A stretch of 64,000 nucleotides of DNA from Arthrospira sp. PCC 9108 (GCA_016745315.1 CP066886.1:3596501-3660500); one strand, 5' to 3'. Counted from the stretch's first letter, positions 28,865 to 38,498 are shown. The notes: a model not told the origin generated them from the letters alone. Numbers and translations: made by a program.

Positions 28865-30085
28865 ATGAATATATGTAAAGTTTTGCCTCAAAAATTGCTC
28901 ACCCTGATTTCTGGTAGTTTGTTTCTCTTGGTTATCGGCTGCGATATCCTACCCAGCGCTAGGGTTGAACCCATAGACCCAGAGAAACTAACCGCTTTAA
29001 CCAAACCCCTCAAACCCTATACCCAGTCAGCTTTATTAATTGCCGTTGGCGATATTATGATGCACGGACCACAAATTAGGTCCGGTTATAATCCCAGCAC
29101 AAATACTTATAATTATGACCCTTTTTTTACGGAAGTTAGCGACATTCTCCAAACCGGAGATTGGGTAATTGGGAACTTAGAAACTACCCTAGCAGGTTCA
29201 GCAACCGGATATACAGGTTATCCCTTATTTAATGCACCGGATACCCTCGCAGATGCCCTGAAAAATGCCGGATTTAATATTTTAACCACAGCTAACAATC
29301 ACTCCCTAGACCGTCGCGAAGCTGGTTTATTAAAAACTCTGGAAAATGTCAGAAGTAGAGGTTTGGTTCCCGTCGGTACAGCCGCCTCCCAGGAGGAAGC
29401 AGATACTATTACTGTGATGGAAAAAAATGATATATCAATGGCGTTTTTAGCTTATACCTACGGCACTAATGGCATTCCTATCCCTAGGGGAAAGGATTAT
29501 TTAGTTAACTTAATTGATGAAGCGAAAATCATCCAAGATATTCAGAAAGCGCGAGAATTAGGAGTTGATATAGTTACTGTGGCTTTGCATTTTGGCACGG
29601 AATATCAACGCCAGCCGAATGCTGAACAAAAACGACTGGTCGCCAGTTTGGTTAATGCGGGTGCGGATATTATTTTAGGGAGTCATCCCCATGTGGTTCA
29701 ACCCTATCAAATTTTTGATATCACTGAGGAAGATGGTACTATCCGCCAAGCTGTGGCTATTTACTCAATGGGTAATTTTATTTCTAATCAGCGGGGAAAT
29801 TATCGGGATGTGGGAGTTATTTTTAAGGTGAGAATTAACAAGAATTTTCCTGATGAAACCATAGAAATTGCTGAGGTGATAGCTTTACCCACTTGGGTAC
29901 ATCGATATTCACTTCATGGGAAACTGAATTATCGTATTTTGCCTTTAGAATCGTTGTTAAATACTCAGGACGACCCTCTACTAACTAGCCGTGATTATTC
30001 TCAACTAGCCAGATATTTGGAGGAAATGAATCGCCATCTTGCTTCGTTACTACCGACATCTTCTCTGGTGGGTCAGAACCGTTAA
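28865..30085 (+). CDS. CapA-family (poly-gamma-glutamate capsule type) lipoprotein
   Basis: 406 residues from the ATG at 28865. That start gives a lipoprotein signal ending in the lipobox LVIGC; the frame is open to a GTG at 28832. Metallophosphatase-like CapA motifs are clear: VGDIMMHG, DWVIGNLETTLAG, LTTANNHSLDRREAGL, LGSHPHVVQPYQIF and YSMGNFISNQRG. CapA-type proteins act in capsule polymer export or anchoring, but most bacterial homologues lack proven function. No capB/capC genes are visible nearby. Confidence 0.88.
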   Translation: MNICKVLPQKLLTLISGSLFLLVIGCDILPSARVEPIDPEKLTALTKPLKPYTQSALLIAVGDIMMHGPQIRSGYNPSTNTYNYDPFFTEVSDILQTGDWVIGNLETTLAGSATGYTGYPLFNAPDTLADALKNAGFNILTTANNHSLDRREAGLLKTLENVRSRGLVPVGTAASQEEADTITVMEKNDISMAFLAYTYGTNGIPIPRGKDYLVNLIDEAKIIQDIQKARELGVDIVTVALHFGTEYQRQPNAEQKRLVASLVNAGADIILGSHPHVVQPYQIFDITEEDGTIRQAVAIYSMGNFISNQRGNYRDVGVIFKVRINKNFPDETIEIAEVIALPTWVHRYSLHGKLNYRILPLESLLNTQDDPLLTSRDYSQLARYLEEMNRHLASLLPTSSLVGQNR

Positions 30086-30113
30086 ACAGGGATAATCACG
30101 GGATAAATGACTA

Positions 30114-30386
30114 TCAAAACTTGGCGCGAATGGTAAAAGAATAATCGCCGCCTGGTTCAAGTTTATAGTCCCACTTTTCCAGAAATCGCCCTAGGGGTTC
30201 TTGGATTAAGGCGCGACCCTGGGAGGGTCGAATTACTAAGGTTTTACGTTGTCTAAATCGCCATTGAAACTGCCATACATAGTCGCCGGCGCTGACATCT
30301 CCTTCGAGAATACCAGACTGCCAGGACTGACGGGTAATGCGGATATGGGCATTGGTTTCGGGTAAAGGACCTCTAGCATGAGTCAC
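30114..30386 (-). CDS. DUF3146-like small cyanobacterial protein
   Basis: About 90 residues, with ITRQSWQSGILEGDVSAGDY, WQFQWRFRQ and a C-terminal LGRFLEKWDYKLEPGGDYSF. From memory this matches a conserved cyanobacterial family of unknown function (DUF3146); the family name should be checked. The start is taken as GTG 30386 because AGG lies about 7 bases upstream; TTG 30392 is the alternative. Soluble and probably cytoplasmic. Its 5' side abuts the 3' end of the TnpB element. Confidence 0.7.
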   Translation of the reverse strand: MTHARGPLPETNAHIRITRQSWQSGILEGDVSAGDYVWQFQWRFRQRKTLVIRPSQGRALIQEPLGRFLEKWDYKLEPGGDYSFTIRAKF

Positions 30387-30444
30387 TAGCAACCTGCTGC
30401 TCTATAAAACTTAAACAAAACCGGACATAGCCGGATATTGATGT

Positions 30445-31572
30445 TTATTTCTTGCTTCGTCCGGGACTGTCGGCAGCACCCCGTCCACAAGTGTAATCGT
30501 CGGAACCCGGCGATTTTTCTAAATTTATACTGGCGTTCAAATCTCTATCAATCTTCAGGCCACAGTTCTGACATTCAAAAGTCCGACGGACTAGGGGCAT
30601 TTTTTGACGATAACCGCAATTAGAACACAGTTGACTGGATGGATAAAATCTATCGGCAATAATCAACTTTGAACCATAACGTTCTGCCTTGTAACCGAGT
30701 TGACGACGGAACTGATAAAATGAAGCATCAGCGATAGAACCCGCCAAACAATGATTTTTCAGCATTCCAGACACATTCAAATCTTCAATGACTACTTGGC
30801 TGTGGTTTTTAGCCAAAAAAGTAGTTATTTTATGAATCGTGTCACCGCGAATATTAGGGACTCTTTGATGTAGCTTTTGAACTTTTAAGAGACATTTGGC
30901 CCGATTTTTTGAGCCTTTGACTTTGCGACTTAAATGGCGTTGTAATCTGGCTAGTTTTTTGGTCGCTGCTTTATAAGCCTTGGGATTAGAGAATTGGGTC
31001 CCATCGGAGCAAGTCGCCAAATTGTTAATTCCTAGGTCAACCCCGATTCTCTCTCGGAATTTCGGTGTGATTTCTGGTGTGGTTTCTACAAAAAAGCTCA
31101 TATACCAGTCACCTGCTTGGCGCGTTATAGTGACTTTCTTAACTAGACTGGGTGGTAGAGCCTCAAATGTAGAAACCCAGCCCACAAAAGGCAGCTTATG
31201 GCGAGTTCCTGACAGATTGAATGGCTTTCCGGAATTGTCAAGCGTCAAACTATCATGGTAGCCTTTCTTCTTAAATTTAGGATAACTGCTTATTCCCTTG
31301 AAGAAGCGCTTAAAGGCATCCCCTAGATTAATGAAGCCATATTGATAAACTTTAGAAGACAATTCAGACATCCAAGGATATTGAGGTTTCACATAATTCG
31401 TAAAAACCTTTTTAATGGAGTTGATATTAGGCTTGAGTCCCTCTTCATAAGCTGACATCCATAAGTGTAATCCCCAATTAAACACGAACCGAGCATACCC
31501 CGCGTGTTTGGCCATCAAGGTAGCTTGACGGTCATTGAGTTTTAGTTTTGTCCGGAAAGCTTTGTAAGGCAT
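30445..31572 (-). CDS. tnpB: IS200/IS605-family TnpB (RNA-guided nuclease), solo copy
   Basis: 375 residues. The RuvC acidic triad is intact: Asp179 in IGVDLGINN, Glu263 in VVIEDLNVSG and Asp344 in IDRDLNASIN. The zinc-ribbon cysteines (CSNCG, CQNCG) are present. The N-terminal MPYKAFRTKLKLNDRQ is typical. TnpB proteins are omega-RNA-guided DNA nucleases that help their transposon persist. There is no tnpA next to it, so it would depend on a transposase elsewhere. The minus-strand sequence after its stop contains CCGGCTATGTCCGGTTTTGT, a short hairpin with T-rich tail that may mark the end of the omega RNA. Looks functional. Confidence 0.92.
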   Translation of the reverse strand: MPYKAFRTKLKLNDRQATLMAKHAGYARFVFNWGLHLWMSAYEEGLKPNINSIKKVFTNYVKPQYPWMSELSSKVYQYGFINLGDAFKRFFKGISSYPKFKKKGYHDSLTLDNSGKPFNLSGTRHKLPFVGWVSTFEALPPSLVKKVTITRQAGDWYMSFFVETTPEITPKFRERIGVDLGINNLATCSDGTQFSNPKAYKAATKKLARLQRHLSRKVKGSKNRAKCLLKVQKLHQRVPNIRGDTIHKITTFLAKNHSQVVIEDLNVSGMLKNHCLAGSIADASFYQFRRQLGYKAERYGSKLIIADRFYPSSQLCSNCGYRQKMPLVRRTFECQNCGLKIDRDLNASINLEKSPGSDDYTCGRGAADSPGRSKK

Positions 31573-31767
31573 GATTTGATTTTACCATGAATCCGACTTT
31601 ATGAGTATGTCGTCAGGGAAATTTGGCATGGTCTGGGGTTTGACCGTATATTCATTATTGAGTTGCGAATCTTTTTGGGTATTGTACCTTATTGTCCTAA
31701 GATGTAAAGCAAATCTTGGATTAAATTCTTGCTCCTGGGATAATGCCGGAAATTCAGATTCTGGACA

Positions 31768-32373
31768 TTAGTCAACACTGCGACTATTGTAGAGGCTCAT
31801 AGCTTTTTCTACTCCATCTTCTAGGGCTAATTCTATGGCTTCTAATACCTGTTGTAACAGTTTATCCATAGTCTGGCGCTCATTAGGGGGAAATTTACCC
31901 AGGACGTGGGAGATGGTTTCTCGATCGCTGCTACTGGCTGGGGGTTGGGGTTTATCAATTCCTAGGCGGAGGCGAGGGAAATTTTGAGTCCCTAAATGAG
32001 CGATCGCCGATTTCATGCCATTATGTCCCCCAGCGGAACCGGACAGCCGCAGGCGCAGCCGTCCTACTGGTAAATCCATGTCATCATAAATCACTAACAC
32101 GGATTCCGGGGGGAGTTTGTACCAGTCCACCACAGACCGAATAGCTTGACCTGACCGATTCATGTAAGTTAAGGGTTTCAGGAGGTACAGCTTGTTATGC
32201 GATCGCATCTTAGCCTCACCAAATACCCCCTGAAATCGACGGTTTTCCGATAGGTTAGCCCCCCACTTGTCAGCCAAGAAATCGACGGCTTCAAAGCCAA
32301 TATTGTGGCGGGTACGGTCATATTTTGACCCCGGATTACCTAAACCTACAATTAGTTGTGGTATTAAAGCCAT
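31768..32373 (-). CDS. pth: Peptidyl-tRNA hydrolase
   Basis: 201 residues from the ATG at 32373 (MALIPQLIVGLGNPGSKYD); an upstream TTG at 32385 is possible. It releases tRNA from prematurely dropped peptidyl-tRNA. Motifs: VGLGNPGSKYDRTRHNIGFE with the catalytic His, LLKPLTYMNRSGQ with the substrate-binding Asn, DDMDLPVGRLRLR, and SAGGHNGMKSAIAHLGT. Normal length. It starts 20 bases after the tatA stop on the same strand, so the two likely share a transcript. Confidence 0.95.
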   Translation of the reverse strand: MALIPQLIVGLGNPGSKYDRTRHNIGFEAVDFLADKWGANLSENRRFQGVFGEAKMRSHNKLYLLKPLTYMNRSGQAIRSVVDWYKLPPESVLVIYDDMDLPVGRLRLRLSGSAGGHNGMKSAIAHLGTQNFPRLRLGIDKPQPPASSSDRETISHVLGKFPPNERQTMDKLLQQVLEAIELALEDGVEKAMSLYNSRSVD

Positions 32374-32393
32374 TGCAGAGGACAAAATTGCTG

Positions 32394-32621
32394 CTAAGAA
32401 TTATCACTTTCGGAGTTAGTATTTTGGGGGCGAGTAGCAGCTTGGATCTGTTCTGCTTCCCGATTAAACTCGGTCTTAAATTCCTGGGAGGCTTCTTGAA
32501 ACTTGCGGATCGCCTCTCCTAAACTGCGACCCATTTCGGGTAATTTTTTCGGACCAAAAATCAAAAGTGCTAATACCAGGATGACAGCCATCTCTGGTAA
32601 ACCCATGCCAAAAATATTCAT
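32394..32621 (-). CDS. tatA: Sec-independent translocase subunit TatA/E
   Basis: 75 residues: one N-terminal membrane helix (MAVILVLALLIFG), the FGPKKLPEMGRSLGEAIRKF hinge and amphipathic helix, then a polar tail. TatA polymerises to form the Tat pore for folded, often twin-arginine-signal proteins; the PhoX protein at 40640 in this window is a predicted Tat client. Start ATG 32621 has GGAGAC eight bases upstream. Confidence 0.94.
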   Translation of the reverse strand: MNIFGMGLPEMAVILVLALLIFGPKKLPEMGRSLGEAIRKFQEASQEFKTEFNREAEQIQAATRPQNTNSESDNS

Positions 32622-32822
32622 TTAATGTCTCCAGTAGTTGGGAAGTCGCCTAGGGTATAGTCCCTGTTAACAGGGAACTTGGGGCTAAAAATATGGCGAT
32701 CGCTAGTTCAATATGATTCCCAGGGAGAGCCGCACATAGCCATTAAACAAACCTGACCAGAAATCCATAGCGATCGCCAATTTAGCCAGTTAGTAGATTT
32801 GCGCCTCTCCCGGACCCTCAAC

Positions 32823-33026
32823 TTAGCGAGTTAGGTTAGCCCAGTCCACGCTGACATTTTCGAGAATCAGTGAGGAGTTATAGATCTGTAGGATAATCAA
32901 CAGAAACACGAAGAATAACCCCATAAAAACTCCCATCAGGGGAGTAGTACCCCAACCGGGGGCAACCTTACCATATTCTGAGTTGAGGGGTCTGAGTCGA
33001 TCGCCTAACCAAGTCCTTTGTGCCAT
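32823..33026 (-). CDS. psbH: Photosystem II protein PsbH
   Basis: 67 residues with the invariant cyanobacterial form: RTWLGDRLRPLNSEYGKVAP, then TTPLMGVFMGLFFVFLLIIL as the single thylakoid helix. PsbH helps PSII assembly and QA/QB stability and lies near CP47. AAGGTGA provides a ribosome-binding site for the ATG at 33026. It is divergent from psbN with 85 bases between, the conserved cyanobacterial arrangement. Confidence 0.97.
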   Translation of the reverse strand: MAQRTWLGDRLRPLNSEYGKVAPGWGTTPLMGVFMGLFFVFLLIILQIYNSSLILENVSVDWANLTR

Positions 33027-33111
33027 AAGTCACCTTTAAATGGGTTGAACAGCAAATTTTAATGTTTCGTAATATTATATAAGAACAAGGCTCATAATTG
33101 AATCAAATATC

Positions 33112-33243
33112 ATGGAACCTGCAATAGCTCTTAACATTTCCCTCGCTGCCACCGTGGTAGCGATCGCTGCCTATGCCATTTATACCGCCTTCGGTCCTCC
33201 CTCGGAAGAACTCAGTGACCCCTTTGAGGATCACGAAGACTAA
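33112..33243 (+). CDS. psbN: PSII assembly protein PsbN
   Basis: 43 residues: MEPAIALNISLAATVVAIAA begins a single N-terminal membrane helix, and the polar C-terminus ends LSDPFEDHED. PsbN is not a stable PSII subunit but is needed for assembly and repair. It is divergent from psbH with a shared short promoter region. Identification rests on the sequence and on this conserved neighbour. Confidence 0.93.
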   Translation: MEPAIALNISLAATVVAIAAYAIYTAFGPPSEELSDPFEDHED

Positions 33244-33345
33244 TGGCAGCAGCAGTATTTCAAGCATAACCGACTGTAGCCCGGTCCGTTGATAGTGCAA
33301 GATCTGATAGGATCGAGACTCTACAACCTTTTAGACAAGACCAGC

Positions 33346-34446
33346 ATGGGCAACACATTTGGGCATTTATTTAGGATCACCACCTTCGGTGAATCCCACG
33401 GTGGGGGGGTTGGAGTCATCATCGATGGCTGTCCTCCCCGCCTCCCCCTAGACATCTCAGAAATCCAACAGGAATTAGATCGTCGCCGACCCGGACAAAG
33501 CAAAATTACCACCCCTCGCAAAGAAAGCGACACCTGCGAAATCCTCAGTGGGGTATTTGAAGGGCACACCCTAGGAACCCCGATCATGATCATAGTCAAA
33601 AATAAAGACACCCGCCCCCAAGATTATGATGAAATGGCGAAAAAATATCGCCCCTCCCATGCCGATGCTACCTATGATGCTAAATATGGGATTCGCAATT
33701 GGCAAGGTGGCGGTAGGTCTTCCGCTCGTGAAACTATTGGTAGGGTAGCAGCAGGTGCTATAGCCAAAAAAATCCTTAAACAGGTCGCCAACGTGGAAAT
33801 CATCGGTTATGTCAAACGCATCAAAGACCTAGAAGCAGCGATCGATCCGGCAACCGTTACCCTTGAACAAGTCGAAAGCAATATAGTCCGCTGTCCTAAC
33901 CCCGACAGCGCCAAACAGATGATTCAACTAATTGAAGACATTAGAGACCAGGGGGACTCCATTGGCGGCGTAGTCGAATGCGTAGTTCGTAACGCTCCTA
34001 CTGGACTAGGTTCGCCAGTATTCGATAAACTAGAAGCAGACCTAGCCAAAGCCGTCATGTCCCTACCCGCTAGTAAGGGTTTTGAAATCGGCTCTGGTTT
34101 CGCTGGCACTATGCTCACAGGTAGTCAACATAATGATGAATTTTATATTGATGACACTGGAGCCGTCCGCACCCTGAGCAATCGTTCCGGCGGTGTCCAG
34201 GGGGGAATTTCTAACGGAGAACCCATAATTTTGCGAGTTGCCTTCAAGCCAACTGCTACAATTCGTAAAGAACAGAAAACTGTCACCCGTGAGGGCGAGG
34301 AAACCACTCTGGCAGCAAAAGGACGACATGATCCTTGTGTTTTGCCCAGAGCAGTTCCTATGGTAGAAGCAATGGTTGCCTTGGTACTCTGTGACCATCT
34401 ATTGCGCGATCACGGTCAGTGTAGAACTTTAAATCCTGAAGATTAA
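33346..34446 (+). CDS. aroC: Chorismate synthase
   Basis: 366 residues from the ATG at 33346 (MGNTFGHLFRITTFGESHGG); the upstream frame to 33289 is not family-like. It makes chorismate from EPSP using reduced FMN. Signatures: GESHGGGVGVIIDGCPP, the RRPGQSKITTPRKE stretch, SHADATYDAKYGIRNWQGGG and GGRSSARETIGRVAAG, and the late RGRHDPCVLPRAVPM region. Full length. The MBL-fold gene starts three bases after its stop. Confidence 0.97.
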   Translation: MGNTFGHLFRITTFGESHGGGVGVIIDGCPPRLPLDISEIQQELDRRRPGQSKITTPRKESDTCEILSGVFEGHTLGTPIMIIVKNKDTRPQDYDEMAKKYRPSHADATYDAKYGIRNWQGGGRSSARETIGRVAAGAIAKKILKQVANVEIIGYVKRIKDLEAAIDPATVTLEQVESNIVRCPNPDSAKQMIQLIEDIRDQGDSIGGVVECVVRNAPTGLGSPVFDKLEADLAKAVMSLPASKGFEIGSGFAGTMLTGSQHNDEFYIDDTGAVRTLSNRSGGVQGGISNGEPIILRVAFKPTATIRKEQKTVTREGEETTLAAKGRHDPCVLPRAVPMVEAMVALVLCDHLLRDHGQCRTLNPED

Positions 34447-34449
34447 AAC

Positions 34450-35358
34450 ATGGAAACCATCACCCCATCTTCTGTGTTGGCAACTGGTCGAGATAACCCA
34501 GACTCCTGTGATCAAAATCCCGATGATTTTGTGGTGGAGTTTTGGGGAGTTCGCGGCAGTATCCCCACCCCAGGAAAAGATACCATCCGCTATGGTGGTA
34601 ATACCTCTTGTTTGGAAATGCGTATTGCCGGAAAAAGGCTGATTTTTGACGGTGGTACTGGGTTACGCTCCCTGGGTGATTCCCTAATACCACAAATGCC
34701 TATGGAAGCCTATATGTTTTTTACCCATTACCACTGGGATCATATCCAGGGTTTCCCCCTGTTTACCCCGGCTTTTACCCCGGGGAACTGCTTTCATATC
34801 TATGGCACTATCCCCCCAGATGGAGAATCGATGAAAAAGCATTTCATCGATCGCGTACTTCATCCTAACTCCCCCATTCCCCTGAGTGGATTACAAGCAG
34901 ATCTGAGGTTTTATGAATTGAAACCGGGGGACACTATGATGCTTGATGATATCAAGATTGAAACCGGACAACTGAATCACCCCAATACTGCTATGGGGTA
35001 TCGTGTCACTTGGCAAGGACGAACTGTGGTCTACTGTTCCGATACAGAGCATCTGCCTGATGGCTTGGATGAGAATGTGGTAGAATTGGCTCAGGGGGCT
35101 GATATCCTTATTTATGATGCTATGTATACTGATGAGGAATATCATAATCCTAAGTCTCCCAAGGTGGGTTGGGGACATTCAACCTGGCAAGAAGCAGTGA
35201 AAATTGCGGAGGCGGCGGATGTGAAACGGGTGGTGATTTTTCATCATGACCCTAGCCACTCAGATGATTTCCTTGACCAAATTAGCCATGAAGTCCAGGC
35301 GGTTTTTCCCAAGGCAATTATGGCTCGTGAAAGGTTGATTTTGCCGGTGCATAGTTAG
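34450..35358 (+). CDS. MBL-fold metal-dependent hydrolase
   Basis: 302 residues. Metallo-beta-lactamase fold with the metal motif FFTHYHWDHIQGFPLFTP (HxHxDH) and later metal ligands in GQLNHPNTAMGYR, CSDTEH and FHHDPSHSDD. The N-terminal EFWGVRGSIPTPGKDTIRYG is shared with a PhnP/phosphodiesterase-like subgroup. The start is three bases after aroC, so it is surely cotranscribed. Its stop overlaps the 3' end of the convergent kinase gene by four bases. Substrate unknown. Confidence 0.88.
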   Translation: METITPSSVLATGRDNPDSCDQNPDDFVVEFWGVRGSIPTPGKDTIRYGGNTSCLEMRIAGKRLIFDGGTGLRSLGDSLIPQMPMEAYMFFTHYHWDHIQGFPLFTPAFTPGNCFHIYGTIPPDGESMKKHFIDRVLHPNSPIPLSGLQADLRFYELKPGDTMMLDDIKIETGQLNHPNTAMGYRVTWQGRTVVYCSDTEHLPDGLDENVVELAQGADILIYDAMYTDEEYHNPKSPKVGWGHSTWQEAVKIAEAADVKRVVIFHHDPSHSDDFLDQISHEVQAVFPKAIMARERLILPVHS

Positions 35359-38300
35359 CGATCGCTCCCCATAGTATCGGAATTCAACATTTCCAACAAT
35401 CGCTCAAATTGGAAGTTTTCCACAATACTGGTTAAAGTCTTGGCTAAATCTGAATGCTCTGGGGGAATTTGTTTGATCAAAGATAAGATCATCATATCAT
35501 TTCCTAATTGAGCAGCATAGTGGATTTGCTCTAACCATTCTGCTGGCATCATCGCCAAGGTCTCGGTATTTATGGCTACATGGTCATGGTTTTGAGGTTC
35601 GGAAGTGGCTACGGCGGCAGAGGCGATCGCATTTGGTTCATCAACTTGGTATTTGACCCCCAAATATTTAGTCAGGGTTTCTAAAACTTGTTCCCGCCGA
35701 AATGGCTTACTAATAAAGTCATCACACCCGGCATCAATACAGTTTTGTCTTTGTTCAGTAAAGGCACTGGCTGTAATGGCAACAACTACCGGAATAGCAT
35801 CAACTTCAGACTGTTTAATATATTGGGTGGCTTCAAACCCATCTATCACTGGCATATGCATATCCATAAAAATTAAGTGGGGATGCCACTGTTGCCAAAG
35901 TGCGATCGCTTCCTGTCCATTTTCAGCTTCCCGAACCTCAAAACCCACATCCTGCAATAATGTAGTGAGTAATAACCGATTAACTGGGTTATCTTCCACC
36001 ACCAAAATTCGATAGTCTTGCTGTCCCGGTGCTAACCGACAAGCCTGATTTAATGCATTCTCAGATTCATTAACCATCTGGTCTGCCACACCCACGGGAA
36101 TTTGGAAACTAAAACAACTACCATGACCCAGTTCACTACTTACCTGAATTTCACCCCCCATTAAATTCACAAATCTTTGAGATATCACTAATCCCAGACC
36201 CGTCCCCTGTTGCGATTCTCGACCCGATTGGGTTTGCTTAAATGCTTGGAATAAGTCATTAATTTCTTCCGTTGCAATACCGCATCCACTATCTATAATC
36301 TCAAACCTCAAGTAGGTATTACTCACCCCATTATCCTCAAATAACCCTAGGTCTTCATCAACTTGACCAACCGACACCTTTAAAGTCACTTCCCCTTCCC
36401 GGGTAAACTTAATAGCATTACTAATTAAATTCACCAATACTTGGCGCAATTTACTTTCATCAGTTCTCACGAATTTCGGCACCGACTCTTCTACCTGGAA
36501 ATTGAGAGTTAATCCCTTCGACTCAGCCTTGAGTTGCAACATGACTTGAATAGCTTGTAAACAGCGTTTAATTGCAAACTCAGTCGGGTTACAAGTAATC
36601 CGTCCCGCCTCGATTTTTGACATCTCCAAGACATCATTAATTAACCCTAGTAAATGTTGCCCACTTTGATTAACAATTTTAATATATTCTTGATGTTTGG
36701 CTGCTAAAGTGCGATCGCGTTGTAGCAATTGAGTAAAGCCTAAAATAGCATTAAGAGGAGTGCGAAGTTCATGACTCATATTAGCCAAAAACTCACTTTT
36801 AGCCCGGTTAGCAACATTAGCAGCATCAGCAACCCGTTTTAACTCCGCCGCCTGTTTCTGAGTTTGTGCGAACAATTCCGCCTGTTTCACAGCCACTCCT
36901 AGCTGATTAGCAATTTGAGTAACCACCTTAGATTCTGCCGTTTTCCACTCTCGCGGACCATCATTTTGATACACACATAATAATCCCCAAAGTTGATATC
37001 CTTGAAAAATTGGACTAATGATATATGCTCGGATTTGAAATTGTTCTAAAAATTTCAGGTAGCAATCCGAAAAACCCGAATTGTAAATATCTTGAACACA
37101 ACAACAACTTTTCTCTCGTGAGTAAAACCCTCCCTGAGTTTCTTTTAAGTAAGTATCCTCAATTAATTCGTGAGAAGAGCCTAGTTTTTTGACAATACAA
37201 TGATCTTCATCTACTGTATTCTGTGTAGTCGCTTCTTCTCCCTGATTTTCGCTCAGAATTTTCTGCCATCCCGGACTCACAGACTCTTTGATTATCACCC
37301 CACTCCAGTCAGCATTAAACCGATAAATTAGGGCACGATCTACTTCAATTGCCGTCCGCAACTCATTAACAGTTGCCTGAAAAATTACCTCCAAATTCAA
37401 ACTTTGTCGCATTTGTGAAATCACCCGATTAATGGCTCTCTCCTGGTCTGCCATAAGTTGCATAGCTATTTCTGTAGCCATGCGCTCTTGAATTTGATTT
37501 TCCAGGGCAATATTAATATTTTTGAGGGCTGATGTTCGTTCCTCAACCCTTATTTCTAGGTCTTCATAGGCTTGATTTTTAGCTTCTTCTGCCCATTTTC
37601 TTTGTAGTTCTGTAGCTGCCCTGGATGCGAAAATATTGAGGACAGCTTGCGCTAGTTCATCTTGGACTAAAGGCTTCACATCTAAGATAGATAAAATCCC
37701 GATCGCTTTCTGATTTTGAGCCATCAATGGAATGCCCAAATAACTGTGAACATTCAGTTGTTTAAAATATTGATTTTCTGGAAAAATTTGTTGTAAATTG
37801 TCTGCATATAAACAAACTTTTTGAGTCTCTAAAACTACCGCACAAGGGCTATATTCTAATTCATATTCATGATTATCGGCGAAATCATCTTGAGACCAAA
37901 AAGCCAGAGTTCGTAATTTTAGCGGTTGCTCATCGCTGACAACTTCGGTAACAAATACATAGGGAATATCTAAACATCTAGCCAGGTTCTGCACTAAAGC
38001 CGGGAAAAAATCCGCCCCAGTTACTGATGCCGTCCCCATGACAATTGCCCGCAAAATTTCTTCGGTTTTTTGCCGTTCTTGAATTTGCTTGTGCAGTTCC
38101 TGATTAACTGCTTCTAATTTTTCGGGGGTTTTTAATGACAAAAAATAGGGTAATATCTCCAGTAATACTATGGCTGTATATACGGAAATTGCCGCCGTGA
38201 TTGCTCCTTCAAATCCCGACAACCAATAATTAGGAAACCACAGAGTCCAAATATCGAAACCATGACCAATACCACAGAGAATAATAAAAGCACCAAATAG

Positions 38301-38498
38301 CTTAAAAATATTTAAAAATGGCAGGTCTTGGCGTTGACGGAAGAAGTAAATTAGCATCGCCGGAATTGAAAAATAGGCGAACACAATTAACCCGTTACTA
38401 ATGACATGAAGTGCAACCAAGGAAGGTTGCCACAGATAACAATGACCGTGGGGTATATAGAAATTGGATGCCAAAAAATGATCTAATAACTGTGGCAC
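35355..38498 (-). CDS. Ethylene-receptor-like hybrid histidine kinase
   Basis: About 1047 residues from the GTG at 38498, which has GGAG upstream; a TTG at 38519 is the alternative. Domains in order: three membrane helices (residues about 27-125) matching the ETR1 ethylene-binding domain, with AYFSIP, LCGIGH (Cys75, His79) and IWTLW; a GAF domain (145-300); a second GAF (365-545) with CYLKFLEQFQIRAYIISP, where Cys479 sits where bilin-binding GAFs have their cysteine; HisKA with His576 (MSHELRTPLN); HATPase; a receiver (VVEDNPVNR, MDMHMPVIDG). The Asp25 equivalent of ETR1 is Asn35 here. Sensing of ethylene, light or both is possible but unproven. Confidence 0.85.
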   Translation of the reverse strand: MPQLLDHFLASNFYIPHGHCYLWQPSLVALHVISNGLIVFAYFSIPAMLIYFFRQRQDLPFLNIFKLFGAFIILCGIGHGFDIWTLWFPNYWLSGFEGAITAAISVYTAIVLLEILPYFLSLKTPEKLEAVNQELHKQIQERQKTEEILRAIVMGTASVTGADFFPALVQNLARCLDIPYVFVTEVVSDEQPLKLRTLAFWSQDDFADNHEYELEYSPCAVVLETQKVCLYADNLQQIFPENQYFKQLNVHSYLGIPLMAQNQKAIGILSILDVKPLVQDELAQAVLNIFASRAATELQRKWAEEAKNQAYEDLEIRVEERTSALKNINIALENQIQERMATEIAMQLMADQERAINRVISQMRQSLNLEVIFQATVNELRTAIEVDRALIYRFNADWSGVIIKESVSPGWQKILSENQGEEATTQNTVDEDHCIVKKLGSSHELIEDTYLKETQGGFYSREKSCCCVQDIYNSGFSDCYLKFLEQFQIRAYIISPIFQGYQLWGLLCVYQNDGPREWKTAESKVVTQIANQLGVAVKQAELFAQTQKQAAELKRVADAANVANRAKSEFLANMSHELRTPLNAILGFTQLLQRDRTLAAKHQEYIKIVNQSGQHLLGLINDVLEMSKIEAGRITCNPTEFAIKRCLQAIQVMLQLKAESKGLTLNFQVEESVPKFVRTDESKLRQVLVNLISNAIKFTREGEVTLKVSVGQVDEDLGLFEDNGVSNTYLRFEIIDSGCGIATEEINDLFQAFKQTQSGRESQQGTGLGLVISQRFVNLMGGEIQVSSELGHGSCFSFQIPVGVADQMVNESENALNQACRLAPGQQDYRILVVEDNPVNRLLLTTLLQDVGFEVREAENGQEAIALWQQWHPHLIFMDMHMPVIDGFEATQYIKQSEVDAIPVVVAITASAFTEQRQNCIDAGCDDFISKPFRREQVLETLTKYLGVKYQVDEPNAIASAAVATSEPQNHDHVAINTETLAMMPAEWLEQIHYAAQLGNDMMILSLIKQIPPEHSDLAKTLTSIVENFQFERLLEMLNSDTMGSDR

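Noticed and set aside
32667..32686. Palindrome CCCTGTTAACAGGG near psbH as operator
   Set aside because: A perfect 14-base palindrome, but there is no matching second site or clear promoter; could be a chance or terminator stem.
36870..37060. Firm call of a bilin-binding cyanobacteriochrome GAF in the hybrid kinase
   Set aside because: A Cys is at the right place, but it is followed by Tyr and not the usual His, so the domain is reported only as possible.
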